Part shown: one piece after another, positions 1-8,162 of the stretch | Layout of the letters: each line of letters begins with the position of its first letter | Position numbering within the stretch: position 1 is the stretch's first letter | Assembly: GCA_963800135.1 (NCBI GenBank) | Contig: CAWCZR010000003.1 | Coordinates: 248,001 to 312,000, forward strand | From: DASPSM01 sp963800135 | GTDB taxonomy: Bacteria; Planctomycetota; Planctomycetia; Planctomycetales; Planctomycetaceae | Length of the DNA stretch: 64,000 nt | Reading direction: 5' to 3' | Made by a program: the position numbers and the translations under genes | The notes under the pieces: model-generated | Databases searched by the model: none | What the model was told of the DNA's origin: nothing | The model's input: only the letters and a program-made list of their open reading frames with translations

Positions 1-1
1 G

Positions 2-94
2 CGGCGGCTCTTCGTGCAAACGCGGGTCGAGCGCGAGAACGCAATCCTGCGCTGGCGCGAGCGCGAGTCGGCCCCGCGCGTAGGCGCGGGCCAC
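2..94 (-). CDS. possible partial ORF running off the left edge
   Basis: Reading leftward, an open frame from a GTG at 94 continues to the window edge with high-GC codon use like the neighbouring genes. The predicted peptide begins VARAYARGRLALAPAQ. An in-frame TGA lies just upstream, so the ORF would begin here, right behind the stop of the His-rich protein gene. The fragment is too short to assign to a family, and it could be non-coding. Confidence 0.22.
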   Translation of the reverse strand, partial: MARAYARGRLALAPAQDCVLALDPRLHEEPP

Positions 95-116
95 GTCTTC
101 CCAGCTGGAACTTCGG

Positions 117-566
117 CTAGGCCTCGACGTTCAGCGTTTGGCCCGTTGTCGACGTGCCGCTGCCCGACGACGAGGACGAATTCGACAGCTGCGAAATCAG
201 CGACTGGACGGCTCCGCCCATGCCACCGTGGTGGTGGTGATGTCCGCCGCCGCTCTGGGACTGCTGGTCCTTCTGCAGCTGCGAGAAGGCGGCCTGCGCG
301 GAGGTCAAGTTGCCGGTGTTGAGCGCGTTGGCGAGGGTCGTCAGATCGCTCGACACGGGGCTCGTAGTCCCGCTCGTGCTCGACGATTGGGAACCCTGCG
401 TCTGATAGGCCTTCTGCAGCGTGGCGAACGCGCTTTGGGCCGCCGTCAGATTGCCTGACTGCAGCGCCTGGCCCAGGTTCTGGAGATCGGATTGCGTGCT
501 CGAACTGTTCTGAGCGTAGGGCGAGGAGAAGTACTGATTGAGCGAGCTGATGCTTAAACCCGACAT
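117..566 (-). CDS. hypothetical His-rich protein with two helical repeats
   Basis: 149 aa and not matched to a named family. Two similar 25-residue segments are visible, centred on LQSGNLTAAQSAFATLQK (about residues 36-53) and LNTGNLTSAQAAFSQLQK (about 82-99). Each looks like an alpha-helical hairpin with a conserved GNLT-AQ-AF core. Between the second repeat and a Ser-rich tail is a stretch with five consecutive His (GGGHHHHHGG). There is no signal peptide and no membrane segment; the N-terminus is MSGLSISSLNQYF. The start at 566 is the only ATG that keeps the first repeat. The His run could bind metal such as Ni, Cu or Zn, but that is inference. It is transcribed away from the SGNH hydrolase gene. 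Confidence 0.6.
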   Translation of the reverse strand: MSGLSISSLNQYFSSPYAQNSSSTQSDLQNLGQALQSGNLTAAQSAFATLQKAYQTQGSQSSSTSGTTSPVSSDLTTLANALNTGNLTSAQAAFSQLQKDQQSQSGGGHHHHHGGMGGAVQSLISQLSNSSSSSGSGTSTTGQTLNVEA

Positions 567-957
567 AAGTCACCCGATTCTCGAAAAGAGGAGCGGCCGA
601 CGCAGACGACTCGTCCGAATGGGGATCCACAACTCCGTGGATACCCCAATCGACGCGGACGCCGAACAGTGTCCGAAAAAGTCCCTCGCGGCGCGGACCT
701 CACTCATTCGATCGGTTTTGTCAAATGTCTTCGATAACTCAAAAAACTTAAAAGTTTGTCACCGCGCGCGAGCGCGCTTCAGCTTTCTGTGAGGGCCGAG
801 TCGGTTTTGCCAAAAAAGATTCAAGTCGCCGAGGCGTAGCGGCACGGCCGGGGTTTGGGCGCCGGCTGCTGGAATGCGTCTGAACGGATGGCTAGACTGG
901 CGGCTCAACCTCGTTCGACCCGCCGTTATGATTTCCCCTGCCTCAGAGGAATGGAAC
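567..957. other. intergenic region between divergent genes
   Basis: 391 bases without a convincing gene. An AT-rich patch at about 715-760, unusual for this window, contains a short stem AACTT-AA-AAGTT and probably holds promoter elements for the divergent genes. No -35/-10 pair with good spacing could be fixed. Confidence 0.4.
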
Positions 958-1716
958 ATGTCCGAGCTTTGCCGTCCCCGACATCTTGCAATCTGTGTGC
1001 TCTTCCTGTTCGCATCGTCTATCGCGCTCGCCCAGGCTCCGGCCGTCAAAAAACGGCCGAAGGCTGCGGAAAACGAAACCGTTACCCCGGTGCCGCGCAG
1101 CGACCCCTGGTGGGTGAAACGCCAGGAGAAAACCAACGCCGAGGTCGCGAAGGGGGGCGCCGAGCTGCTGATGATCGGCGACTCGATCACGCATGGCTGG
1201 GAAGGAAAGGGGCGCAAAGTCTGGCAGAAGTACTACGGCAATCGCCACGCCGTCAACCTGGGCTTCGGCGGCGACCGCACGCAGCACGTCCTTTGGCGGC
1301 TCGAGCACGGCAACCTCGACGGCATCCATCCGAAGGTGGCCGTGCTGATGATCGGCACGAATAATGCTGGCGGTAATACACCCGATCAGATCGCCGCGGG
1401 AGTGCGGGCGATTGTGGAGAAACTGCGGTTGAGCCTGCCCGCGACCAAGGTCCTCGTGCTGGCGATCTTTCCCCGGGGCCCGAATCCCGACTACCCCTTG
1501 CGGAAAGTGAACGAGGCGGCCAACGAGCGGATCGCGAAGCTCGCCGACGGAACGCACGTCTTCTACCTCGACATTAACAAGAGGTTCTTGAAGGAAGACG
1601 GCACGCTCACCACGGACATCATGCCCGACCTGCTGCACCCGAATGAACGGGGCTACGAAATCTGGGCCAGCGCAATGGAGCCGACCGTGGCCCGGCTGAT
1701 GGCAGAAAAGGAATGA
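958..1716 (+). CDS. secreted SGNH/GDSL hydrolase (PAF-acetylhydrolase-like)
   Basis: 252 aa. A hydrophobic signal peptide (cleavage near AQA) is followed by an SGNH fold. Block I is GDSITHGWEG with the nucleophilic Ser. Block II is the Gly in GFGGDRTQHVLWR. Block III is IGTNNAG with the oxyanion Asn. Block V is DLLHPNERGY with the Asp and His of the catalytic set. This pattern matches the platelet-activating-factor acetylhydrolase beta/gamma-like esterases common in Planctomycetes, which are often predicted to act on acetylated sugars or polysaccharides; the substrate is not readable here. ATG 958 is chosen because a purine-rich AGAGGA lies just upstream and the signal peptide follows directly. 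An in-frame upstream ATG at 874 would add an unlikely leader. The stop overlaps the next gene by ATGA. Confidence 0.85.
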   Translation: MSELCRPRHLAICVLFLFASSIALAQAPAVKKRPKAAENETVTPVPRSDPWWVKRQEKTNAEVAKGGAELLMIGDSITHGWEGKGRKVWQKYYGNRHAVNLGFGGDRTQHVLWRLEHGNLDGIHPKVAVLMIGTNNAGGNTPDQIAAGVRAIVEKLRLSLPATKVLVLAIFPRGPNPDYPLRKVNEAANERIAKLADGTHVFYLDINKRFLKEDGTLTTDIMPDLLHPNERGYEIWASAMEPTVARLMAEKE

Positions 1717-2839
1717 AGCGGACATGCGCTGGCGCGCGATCCTGGATCGCGGAGCGGATGCAGCGGATCGACGTCTCCGGCATTCGCAAGGTGTTCGACC
1801 TGTCGGCGACGATGCAGGACCCGATCAACCTCAGCATCGGGCAGCCGCACTTCGACACGCCTCAGCCGGTCAAGGACGCACTCAAACGAGCCATCGACGA
1901 TGGGCGCAACGCCTACAGCCCCACGCAGGGCATTGCCCCTCTCGTGCGCAAGTTGCAGGAGCGGGTCGACACCGAATTCCAGCATGCCGACCGCTCGTTG
2001 TTCGTCACCAGCGGCACGAGCGGCGGCTTGATGCTGGCCCTGTCGGTGCTGATCAATCCCGGCGACGAGGTGCTGTTTTTCGATCCGTATTTCGTCGTTT
2101 ACAAGCACCTGACGACGCTCGTCGGCGGTAAGCCGGTCGCCGTCCACACCTATCCCGATTTTCGAGTCGACCTCGACAAGGTTCGCGCGGCACTCTCCGA
2201 GCGCACGAAAGTCATCCTCTGCAACAGCCCGGCCAATCCGACCGGGACCGTGCTCTCAGAAGCCGACCTGCGGGGGCTGGCCGAGCTGGCCGCCGAGCGC
2301 AACGTGGCCCTGATCAGCGACGAGATCTATCGCACGTTTGTCTACGACGGGCCGTTCATCAGCCCGGCCCGGTTTAACGAGCGGACGATCGTCATCGACG
2401 GATTCAGCAAATCGCACTCGATGACCGGGCTGCGGCTGGGCTACGCGCACGGCCCGGGCGAGGTCATCCAGCAGATGATCAAGCTGCAGCAGTTCACCTA
2501 CGTCTGCGCGCCACAGCCAGTCCAGTGGGCGGGGCTCACGGCTTGCGACGTCGACGTCTCCGAGCGCGTCGCCGAATACCGCCGCAACCGCGACTTTATG
2601 GTGGCGGAGCTCTCCGGCTTGTACGAGTTCGCGCCGCCGGCGGCGCGTTCTACCTCTTCGCCAAGGCACCTTGGGGAACGGCGAGCGAATTCGTCGCCGA
2701 GGCGATCAAGCACAATCTGCTGATCATCCCCGGTAACGTCTTCAGCGACCGCGACACGCACTTCCGCCTATCGTATTCGGCCGAGCGTCGCACGCTTGAA
2801 CGAGGCGTCGAAGTGCTGAAGAAGCTGGCCCGCCGCTAG
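1713..2839 (+). CDS. class I/II PLP-dependent aminotransferase (frame break near 2640)
   Basis: About 375 aa after correction. Fold-type I aminotransferase signatures are present: IGQPHFDTP near the N-terminus, NAYSPTQG, the NSPANPTGT loop (about 171-179), the ISDEIYR strand with the cofactor-contacting Asp and Tyr, and GFSKSHSMTGLRLGY with the Schiff-base Lys at about 233. The C-terminal domain (GGAFYLFAKAPWG onward) lies in another frame. The switch falls in a GCC/GGC-rich stretch at about 2635-2642 and fits one missing base. ATG 1713 overlaps the SGNH stop (ATGA), suggesting translational coupling. ATG 1758 is an alternative, but the preceding SWIAERM segment resembles homologues. The amino donor and acceptor cannot be told from sequence. 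Confidence 0.8.
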
Positions 2840-2895
2840 CCTGGCTCGCCCCGGCTCTTCAGTCCGTTCGGGAGCTTGATGCAATAAAAGAGCCT

Positions 2896-2949
2896 TCGCC
2901 GACGCTTCGGGTTGGTGAATCGCGCACACTAACCCGAAGCGTCAGCGAG
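2896..2949. repeat. long imperfect inverted repeat between convergent genes
   Basis: Two arms of about 24 bases, the left containing GACGCTTCGGGTTGGTG and the right CACTAACCCGAAGCGTC, with only a few mismatches around a short loop. It sits between the convergent aminotransferase and DUF3467 genes. It could fold in either transcript and act as a bidirectional terminator or RNA-stabilising hairpin. The arm sequence looks like a dispersed planctomycete intergenic repeat, which is inference. Confidence 0.6.
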
Positions 2950-2987
2950 GGACGTAATCGAAATCAGTCGAGCGAGATCCCGCCGAT

Positions 2988-3661
2988 TCACGACTCGCGC
3001 GGTCCCTCGGGAGGAGGCTGAGTCGGCGGAGCAGGGGGCGAGGGCGGCGTCTGCGGGTTCGCGTGCTGCGCCCACTTTTGCTGGAACTTGTCGAACGAGT
3101 GCTTGAGCGACTCGAGCAGCCGCGGCACACCCGGGGCCGCCATGAACACGCGGCACGAAACGGCCGACCGCGGATAGAACGTGGTGATGAAGTCGAAACA
3201 AAACTCGCTCGGCGTGTGGCCGATCATCACCGCGTTGGCGTAGCTGCCCGACAGGACGTCATCCTGCAGCTTGAGCTGCTCGTAGAGTTCCTGCGCCGAA
3301 ACATGTCCGCCGGCCGCCGCGCCCGGTGCCGTTTGCGGCGCGGGTACCAGCGGCATGTTGTATTTCGATTCGTAGTTCTTCAAATTCTCAGACAAAGCCG
3401 CGATGAATTGCATCACCACGCCCGGCGGCAGCACGACGCGGGCGGCCACCTGCTGCGGCTGAGACATGCGGAGCAAAAAATCGAGAATGAATTCGTGCGC
3501 CCCTGGACGACCACGGCGCCTGTGCTGAAGACGCCGCGGGCGACCCGCTCGGGCACTACGGCGCTGATCTGCGCGTGTTGAATCTCCTCGCAGAAGGGCC
3601 CCTCGTCGCCGGGCGCGTGCGGGCCCATCGCGGGATTCTCCGGAGGTCCGTGGTCAGGCAT
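2988..3661 (-). CDS. tandem DUF3467 protein (frame break near 3497)
   Basis: About 224 aa after correction. Two DUF3467-like units are visible. The first starts AQISAVVPERVARGVFSTG and continues through NEFILDFLLRMSQPQQVAAR and VVMQFIAALSENLKNYE. The second starts DDVLSGSYANAVMIGHT and continues through FCFDFITTFYPRSAVSCRV to LLESLKHSFDKFQ. The tail is Pro-rich. The first unit is split between frames; restoring one A near 3497 joins them. The function of DUF3467 is unknown: members are small soluble proteins in which a beta-rich part carries the N/S-Y-A and FxxDF motifs. The next gene upstream on the same strand is a single-unit DUF3467, so the two probably form an operon and may form a complex. 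Confidence 0.72.
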
Positions 3662-3729
3662 CGCGGCAGGTTCGCTGGTAGGGTTCGGGCGGGCCGCGAT
3701 CGTGATGCGCCGCGCCCCGGGTCGGGTGC

Positions 3730-4074
3730 TTACGGGGTCGAGCGGACGCGCTTGCGAACGTCGGTCTCGACCGTGCCGAACGCGTTTTCGTGGCGCTGCA
3801 GTGCCGCGGCAAGGGCGCCCAGCAACCGTTTGGCCGTGAAGTGATTCATGATGATCCGCTGCGAGACTCGGACCGTGGCTTCCCCTGTGGCATAGGGGTG
3901 CGGGTTGAGCCCCAGGTCGAGAATCAGCTCCTCGGCCGTGCTCGAAACGCGGCAGAAATTCGCGTAGCCGGCCACGCAGGACGAATCGTCGACGTGCACC
4001 ATCGTCTGGGGAGGCGTGTCTCCGGCGGCTGGTGCGGCTGGTGTGGTCGGAGGTTTAACATCGTCCTTCGCCAT
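3730..4074 (-). CDS. DUF3467 protein
   Basis: 114 aa, starting MAKDDVKPP after a Pro/Ala-rich leader. The domain runs from VHVDDSSCVAGYANFCRV through ELILDLGLNPHPYATGEATVRV and RIIMNHFTAKRLLGALAAALQRHE. The family pattern is visible: a Y/A-N-x-x pair, an acidic strand ending in L-L, then R-I-M-x-H-x-x-K-LL-AL as a C-terminal helix. In-frame sequence extends upstream to about 4227 but has no domain content and runs through a large hairpin, so the Met at 4074 is preferred. It is co-directional with the two-unit DUF3467 gene, 68 bases upstream of it. No catalytic residues are known for this family. Confidence 0.75.
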   Translation of the reverse strand: MAKDDVKPPTTPAAPAAGDTPPQTMVHVDDSSCVAGYANFCRVSSTAEELILDLGLNPHPYATGEATVRVSQRIIMNHFTAKRLLGALAAALQRHENAFGTVETDVRKRVRSTP

Positions 4075-4162
4075 GGCTGATTCCCGAATGTAAAACGGAG
4101 GTCGCGGTTTTCCGAGTTCGTCATCAGGCCCTGCACGGGCGCAACTCGCGCGGTTATAACAG

Positions 4163-4215
4163 CACGGCGCGCGGGATTCAACGGCCTTGTCGCCGCTGAA
4201 TTCCCGCGCGCCGTG
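4163..4215. repeat. near-perfect GC-rich inverted repeat
   Basis: Arms of about 23-24 bases (left begins CACGGCGCGCGGG, right ends CCCGCGCGCCGTG) with one indel and one mismatch around a 6-base loop. The predicted hairpin is very strong. It lies after the LTXXQ gene and just before the DUF3467 operon on the same strand. No T run follows on either strand, so it is not a classical intrinsic terminator. Confidence 0.7.
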
Positions 4216-4230
4216 CGTTCTGTACAAACT

Positions 4231-4285
4231 GGCGCAGCCGGGAGGCTACGCTGGTCAACTGCGTAGCCCGGAAGGCTGCGCTGGG
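4231..4285. repeat. REP-like repeat pair
   Basis: Two copies of a motif GCGyAGCCcGGaaGGCTrCGCTGG (about 4231-4255 and 4261-4285), each itself nearly palindromic and together forming an inverted pair. It sits directly after the LTXXQ gene stop and resembles repetitive extragenic palindromes. Confidence 0.6.
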
Positions 4286-4291
4286 GATCGA

Positions 4292-5038
4292 TTACTGGCC
4301 TTTGGCAGCGCCCGCGTTCGCGCGCATGCGACGTCCGCCGCCTTGTGGCCGCAGCAACTTCGTGTCGAATGCCTTGCCCTTCAGCGACGCGAACTGCGCC
4401 TGCTGGTCCTTGGTCAGAACTTCAGTCGACTTGGCCAGCTGCTCTTCATTGAGCTCGTGCATCTTCGTCTGGCGCTCGGCGCGAGGCACTTCCGCAAGCT
4501 GCTTCTGGAAGTCCTTATTGATCGACGCGAGCTTTTCCTTCTGGTCGGCCGTCACATTCAGGTCTTTCTGCACACCGGCGTCGAGCAGGGCCTGCGCTCC
4601 GGCCAGCTGAATGGCAAGCTCGTGAATCCGCTTGGCCTGCGTCTTGTCCAGGATCTCGGCCAGCTTCGGAGCGAACTTCTCGTTGACCGTCTTCGTGACT
4701 TCGGCCATCTTGGCGCCGAGTTCGGCCATCTTCTTCTGGCGCTCTTCAGGCGCGAGATCCTGCAAACCCTGGAAGCTGACGCCGGAGGCTTGCATGGCCT
4801 GCATCACTTCCTCGCGGACGTCCTGCGACAGGTCGTGAAGCTTTTCCTTCTGGTCCGGCTTGATGCCGACTTCTTTCTGCGCCGCTTCGTTGCTGGCAAC
4901 GTAGATGTCGTTGACGCCTTGCGGGCCGCGCATGCCCATGCCGCCGCCGCGGCGCCCTTGGGCATTGGCAACCTGGACGTCGACGAGCAAAGCGAGGGCG
5001 GCAACCGCCACGCACGGAACCAAACTCTTTCTCAGCAT
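4292..5038 (-). CDS. secreted Spy/CpxP-like LTXXQ-type protein
   Basis: 248 aa. An N-terminal signal peptide (MLRKSLVPCVAVAALALL, cleavage near ANA-QG) is followed by a short Gly/Arg linker and a long, almost entirely helical domain rich in Lys, Glu, Gln and Ala. Repeated segments of the form L-x-x-x-Q-x-x-K-L (KPDQKEKLHDL, TADQKEKLASI, TKDQQAQFASL) are the LTxxQ-like motifs of Spy/CpxP-type periplasmic proteins. In enterobacteria such proteins act as chaperones or envelope-stress sensors. The planctomycete versions are uncharacterised, so the role is inferred. Met 5038 is chosen because the signal peptide begins there. Confidence 0.7.
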   Translation of the reverse strand: MLRKSLVPCVAVAALALLVDVQVANAQGRRGGGMGMRGPQGVNDIYVASNEAAQKEVGIKPDQKEKLHDLSQDVREEVMQAMQASGVSFQGLQDLAPEERQKKMAELGAKMAEVTKTVNEKFAPKLAEILDKTQAKRIHELAIQLAGAQALLDAGVQKDLNVTADQKEKLASINKDFQKQLAEVPRAERQTKMHELNEEQLAKSTEVLTKDQQAQFASLKGKAFDTKLLRPQGGGRRMRANAGAAKGQ

Positions 5039-5593
5039 GACGTTTCTCCTGACTGCTGTTTGGAAGCTCCGCCGTCGCGGCGGATCGAAAACCCGACTGG
5101 GCTGATACACGATGATCAATACACGGTGAGGGAAGAACCGTTCGGTCGACCGCGGCCAACTTGAAGTGGGCATAGCCGTGTTTGGCCACAACCAAGCTAC
5201 CCGACGACCGGCCCGCGGTTGCGCTCACTATGCCCAAATCGCAAGGCAGCCGCAACCAGAGCGAGACTGAAATGTCGCAACACCTTACGATAAGCTTAAG
5301 AGCCGATAATCCGGGCAGGATCTAGCGATTTCCCGGGTCATTTTCGGCCCACTTCGGCGCCAGCCGAACCACACAATTCGGCCGGATCCCAGTTCAGCAA
5401 CCCGTTCTTGCCGTTATTCCCACGAATCCCGCGCGCCTCGCTCCGAGCCTGCCCGGGAGCCGCAAATTTCGAGCCCGTCCGCATAACGTCGGCCTGGTTT
5501 GCAGATACGGACGGCCAGTTTGCGAATACGACCAAGCGCTGAGGGGATCCGCTATGATGCGCCGCACGACCGATCCGTTGCGGGAGAGACACC
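5039..5593. other. divergent intergenic region with direct repeats
   Basis: 555 bases without a supported gene. A direct repeat with roughly 21-base spacing (ggTTTGCAGATACGGA at about 5496 and agTTTGCGAATACGAC at about 5517) lies upstream of the enoyl-CoA hydratase gene, followed by a good -10-like TATGAT at 5553-5558. No matching -35 is visible. The repeats could be regulator sites. Confidence 0.35.
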
Positions 5594-6350
5594 ATGATCG
5601 AGCTGGAAGAGCGAGGCGTCGTCACCCTCTTACGAATGGTCGCTGGCAAAGGGAACGCGCTCAACCTCGAATTCACCCAGGCGCTCGACGAGTGCTTGCA
5701 ATCTCTCGAGCGCGGTCCGACGAAGGCGGTCGTGCTGACGGGACAAGGAGCCGTGTTCGGAGCCGGCGTCGATCTGCCCGCACTGGTGAGCGGCGGTCCC
5801 GATTATGTCCGTCGCTTCGTCCCGCAGATGGTGGCCGGATTCGAGCGACTGGTGACGTTCTCCAAGCCGCTGGTGGCCGCTGTCAACGGACACGCGATTG
5901 CCGGCGGCGCGATCCTCATGTTGGCCTGCGACCAGCGGATCCTCACTCGCGGCAAGGCCCGCGTCGGCCTGACGGAGATTCGCGTCGGCGTCGAGTTTCC
6001 CTCGTGGCGCTCGAGATCGCGCGGTTCGCCACTCCGCCCGAACACTTGGCGTCGCTGATTCTCACCGGCCGCACCTGGCCGCCCGAGGAGGCGCTCGCTC
6101 GCGGCCTGGTCGACGAGCTGGTCGATGCCGACCGCCTGATCGAACGGGCCTGCGACGTGGCCAGCGGACTGTCGGCCATTCCGAGCGCCGTTTACGCCGC
6201 CACGAAACGCGCGCTGCGCAAGCCCCTGTGCGACTCGGCCCGGCAATTGACGGCCGCCGAGGGGAGTGCGCTTGTCGAAATGTGGTGCGCGCCGAAACTT
6301 TGCAGTCCGTCGCCGACTTTGCGGCACGCCATATCGGCCGCAAATCCTGA
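5594..6350 (+). CDS. enoyl-CoA hydratase/isomerase family protein (two frame breaks)
   Basis: About 252 aa after correction. The crotonase fold is shown by the N-terminal strand, AVVLTGQGAVFGAGVDL (first oxyanion-hole region), KPLVAAVNGHAIAGGAI (second, Gly-rich) and GLTEIRVGVEFP. It continues in another frame as LVALEIARFATPPEH, LTGRTWPPEEALARGLVDELV and YAATKRALRKP. A third frame gives the C-terminus TLQSVADFAARHIGRK, ending at 6350. Each switch (about 6000 and 6292) fits one missing base. Family members hydrate, isomerise or cleave acyl-CoA thioesters. The catalytic Glu pair cannot be assigned confidently, so the exact reaction is open. GGGAGAG precedes ATG 5594. Confidence 0.78.
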
Positions 6351-6379
6351 TCCATCGCAACTCGAGTAAGGAAAGCAGC

Positions 6380-6769
6380 ATGTCCGGCATCAACTGGGAG
6401 GCAGCGCTCGTGGCGGCACTCGCCGGCTACGCGCTGGGCCTGCTTTGGTATTCGCCGTGGGGGTTTTTGCACATCTGGATTCGGGCGGCACAAATCCAAA
6501 AGCCGCCCACGCCGACGCCGCAGATGTTCCTGCTGCTGTTTGTGCTGCAACTCGTGGCCGCGTCCGGATTCGCCCTGCTGTTAGGTGCGGCGCCCGATCC
6601 CGGCTTTGCCATGCGGCAGGGTCTCATCGTCGGCATTTGCCTGGTGGCGGCGAGCTTCGGCGTCAACGACACGTTCGAGAATCGCCCGTGGCGGCACTGG
6701 CTCATCGACTCGAGCTATCACGTCGTGCGATTCTTGATCTTCGCCGCCATCCTCGGCCTGTGGCACTAG
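6380..6769 (+). CDS. DUF1761 family membrane protein
   Basis: 129 aa, strongly hydrophobic, with about four predicted transmembrane helices. The N-terminal INWEAALVAALAGYALGLLWYSP pattern, including the W-Y-S-P turn, is characteristic of DUF1761, whose biochemical function is unknown. A good ribosome-binding site (AAGGAAAG) precedes ATG 6380. It lies 29 bases after the hydratase gene on the same strand, so the two probably share a transcript. Confidence 0.72.
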   Translation: MSGINWEAALVAALAGYALGLLWYSPWGFLHIWIRAAQIQKPPTPTPQMFLLLFVLQLVAASGFALLLGAAPDPGFAMRQGLIVGICLVAASFGVNDTFENRPWRHWLIDSSYHVVRFLIFAAILGLWH

Positions 6770-6821
6770 GCTGTGCGGCTGTCGGGTAGTCGTCTCATTG
6801 AAGTGTTGGCGCGCGTCGAAC

Positions 6822-7772
6822 TCAGTCGCTCCGGCGTTGTCGGGCGATGAACGATTCGAACTCAGGTGGCACGGGTGACTCGAATCGCAGTCGTTCGTGC
6901 GTGTGCGGATGTTCGAAGCCGAGCTTCGTCGCGTGGAGCGCCAACCGCTTGTAGCGCCAGCCCGAATGGCGCGCCGCCTCGACGCCGTAGCGTCCGTCGC
7001 CGAGCACAGGATGCCCGGCCTCGGCGAAGTGGACCCGAATTTGGTTGCGCCGGCCGGTCTCGAGCGTCACGCGAACAAGAGTCGCGTCGGCAAACTGCCG
7101 TTCGACGCGGTAATGGGTAACAGCCCGTTCGCCGTCGCGATCGTCGCGGACTGAGTACCGTTGCAGGCTGCGACTGGTCCCCAAACGGCTGTCGAACGTG
7201 CCGGTTGGTCGCTCGAGCCGGCCGGCCACGAGGGCTGCGTATTCTCGTTCGGCTTTCCGGACGCGAAACTGTGCCTGGAGCTCGCGGCCGACGAGCGGAT
7301 TCTTGCCGAACACCAACAAGCCCGAGGTCCCCCGATCGAGCCGGTGCACGACGGTCACCCGTCCACGCTGTCCCCGCCGTCCGAGCGATCGGGTCAGGGC
7401 ATCCAAGAGCGTATTGGTTTCGCCGCGATCGGTCGGCACGGTGAGCACCGCCGCGGCCTTATCGACCACGATCAAGTCGCGGTCCTCGAACACCAGCCGG
7501 AACGGCCCGATCGCCGCGTTTGTGCCCGGCGCCGCCCGTTGGCGCGGTTTGGAGCGATAATGAATGCGTGGATCCTGCCGGACGTTCACGACGTTCCCCT
7601 CAGCCACCAGTGCGCCCGCGTGGGGACAGACCTCGCCGTTAAGTCGCACCAGGCCGTGATCGAAGAGCCCGCGGACGTCGCCTCGCGACCGACCGGTGAG
7701 CGCCTGCACAACCCGATCGATCCGACCGGTTTGGCGCGCGTTGACGGTGCATTGCAATTCCTTCAGGGCCAT
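6822..7772 (-). CDS. RluA-family 23S rRNA-type pseudouridine synthase
   Basis: 316 aa. An N-terminal S4-like RNA-binding segment (GRIDRVVQALTGRSRGDV to VRLNGEV, about residues 17-62) precedes the catalytic domain. The signature HRLDRGTSGLLVFGK (about 143-157) contains the nucleophilic Asp146. Further family motifs are GRRNQIRVHFAEAGHPVLGD and LALHATKLGFEHP near the C-terminus. Members convert uridine to pseudouridine in rRNA or tRNA; the target cannot be read from sequence. Met 7772 (MALKELQ) places the S4 domain at the usual distance. A much longer open frame on this strand is a high-GC artefact and is not used. It is convergent with the DUF1761 gene. Confidence 0.85.
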   Translation of the reverse strand: MALKELQCTVNARQTGRIDRVVQALTGRSRGDVRGLFDHGLVRLNGEVCPHAGALVAEGNVVNVRQDPRIHYRSKPRQRAAPGTNAAIGPFRLVFEDRDLIVVDKAAAVLTVPTDRGETNTLLDALTRSLGRRGQRGRVTVVHRLDRGTSGLLVFGKNPLVGRELQAQFRVRKAEREYAALVAGRLERPTGTFDSRLGTSRSLQRYSVRDDRDGERAVTHYRVERQFADATLVRVTLETGRRNQIRVHFAEAGHPVLGDGRYGVEAARHSGWRYKRLALHATKLGFEHPHTHERLRFESPVPPEFESFIARQRRSD

Positions 7773-8162
7773 CGCCCGATCGTAGTCGAATTTCCGGCGA
7801 TTCGCCCACTCTGCCCGCCACCGCATCTCGCTTGGCGCGCGAAGAGCCGTGCCAGATGTTTCGGCACAGCGGGTCGCGCGGCGATGGGAAACTTTGCGAC
7901 CTGTCGTGCGCGTGCCTCGGGCACCGCTCGCGCGTGAAGTCCACGACGCAACGGCGGCTTCAATTGTGCCGCCTCGCCCGAAGAAACCTCGGCGTTTCAC
8001 GATGCGTGCTGTTCCGGCTCGGACAGACGAGTCTGCCAGCCCGCCGATACAAGAGACGCGACCGTTTCGACGGAATCGAATCAGCCACGCAAGGATGCTC
8101 GGCCGGCGCGCCAGCCCTCGCTCGCACGAGGGGCGGCCGAAAATTTTTGAGACGAGGGGCTG
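7773..8162. other. divergent intergenic region
   Basis: 390 bases between the pseudouridine synthase and esterase starts. No gene, repeat or clear promoter pair was found. A GAGGGG ribosome-binding site lies at its right end. Confidence 0.4.

Noticed and set aside
4187..5164. A 325-codon plus-strand frame opposite the LTXXQ gene
   Set aside because: Leu/Arg/Val-rich shadow of the helical sense protein; it crosses the hairpin and REP-like repeats.
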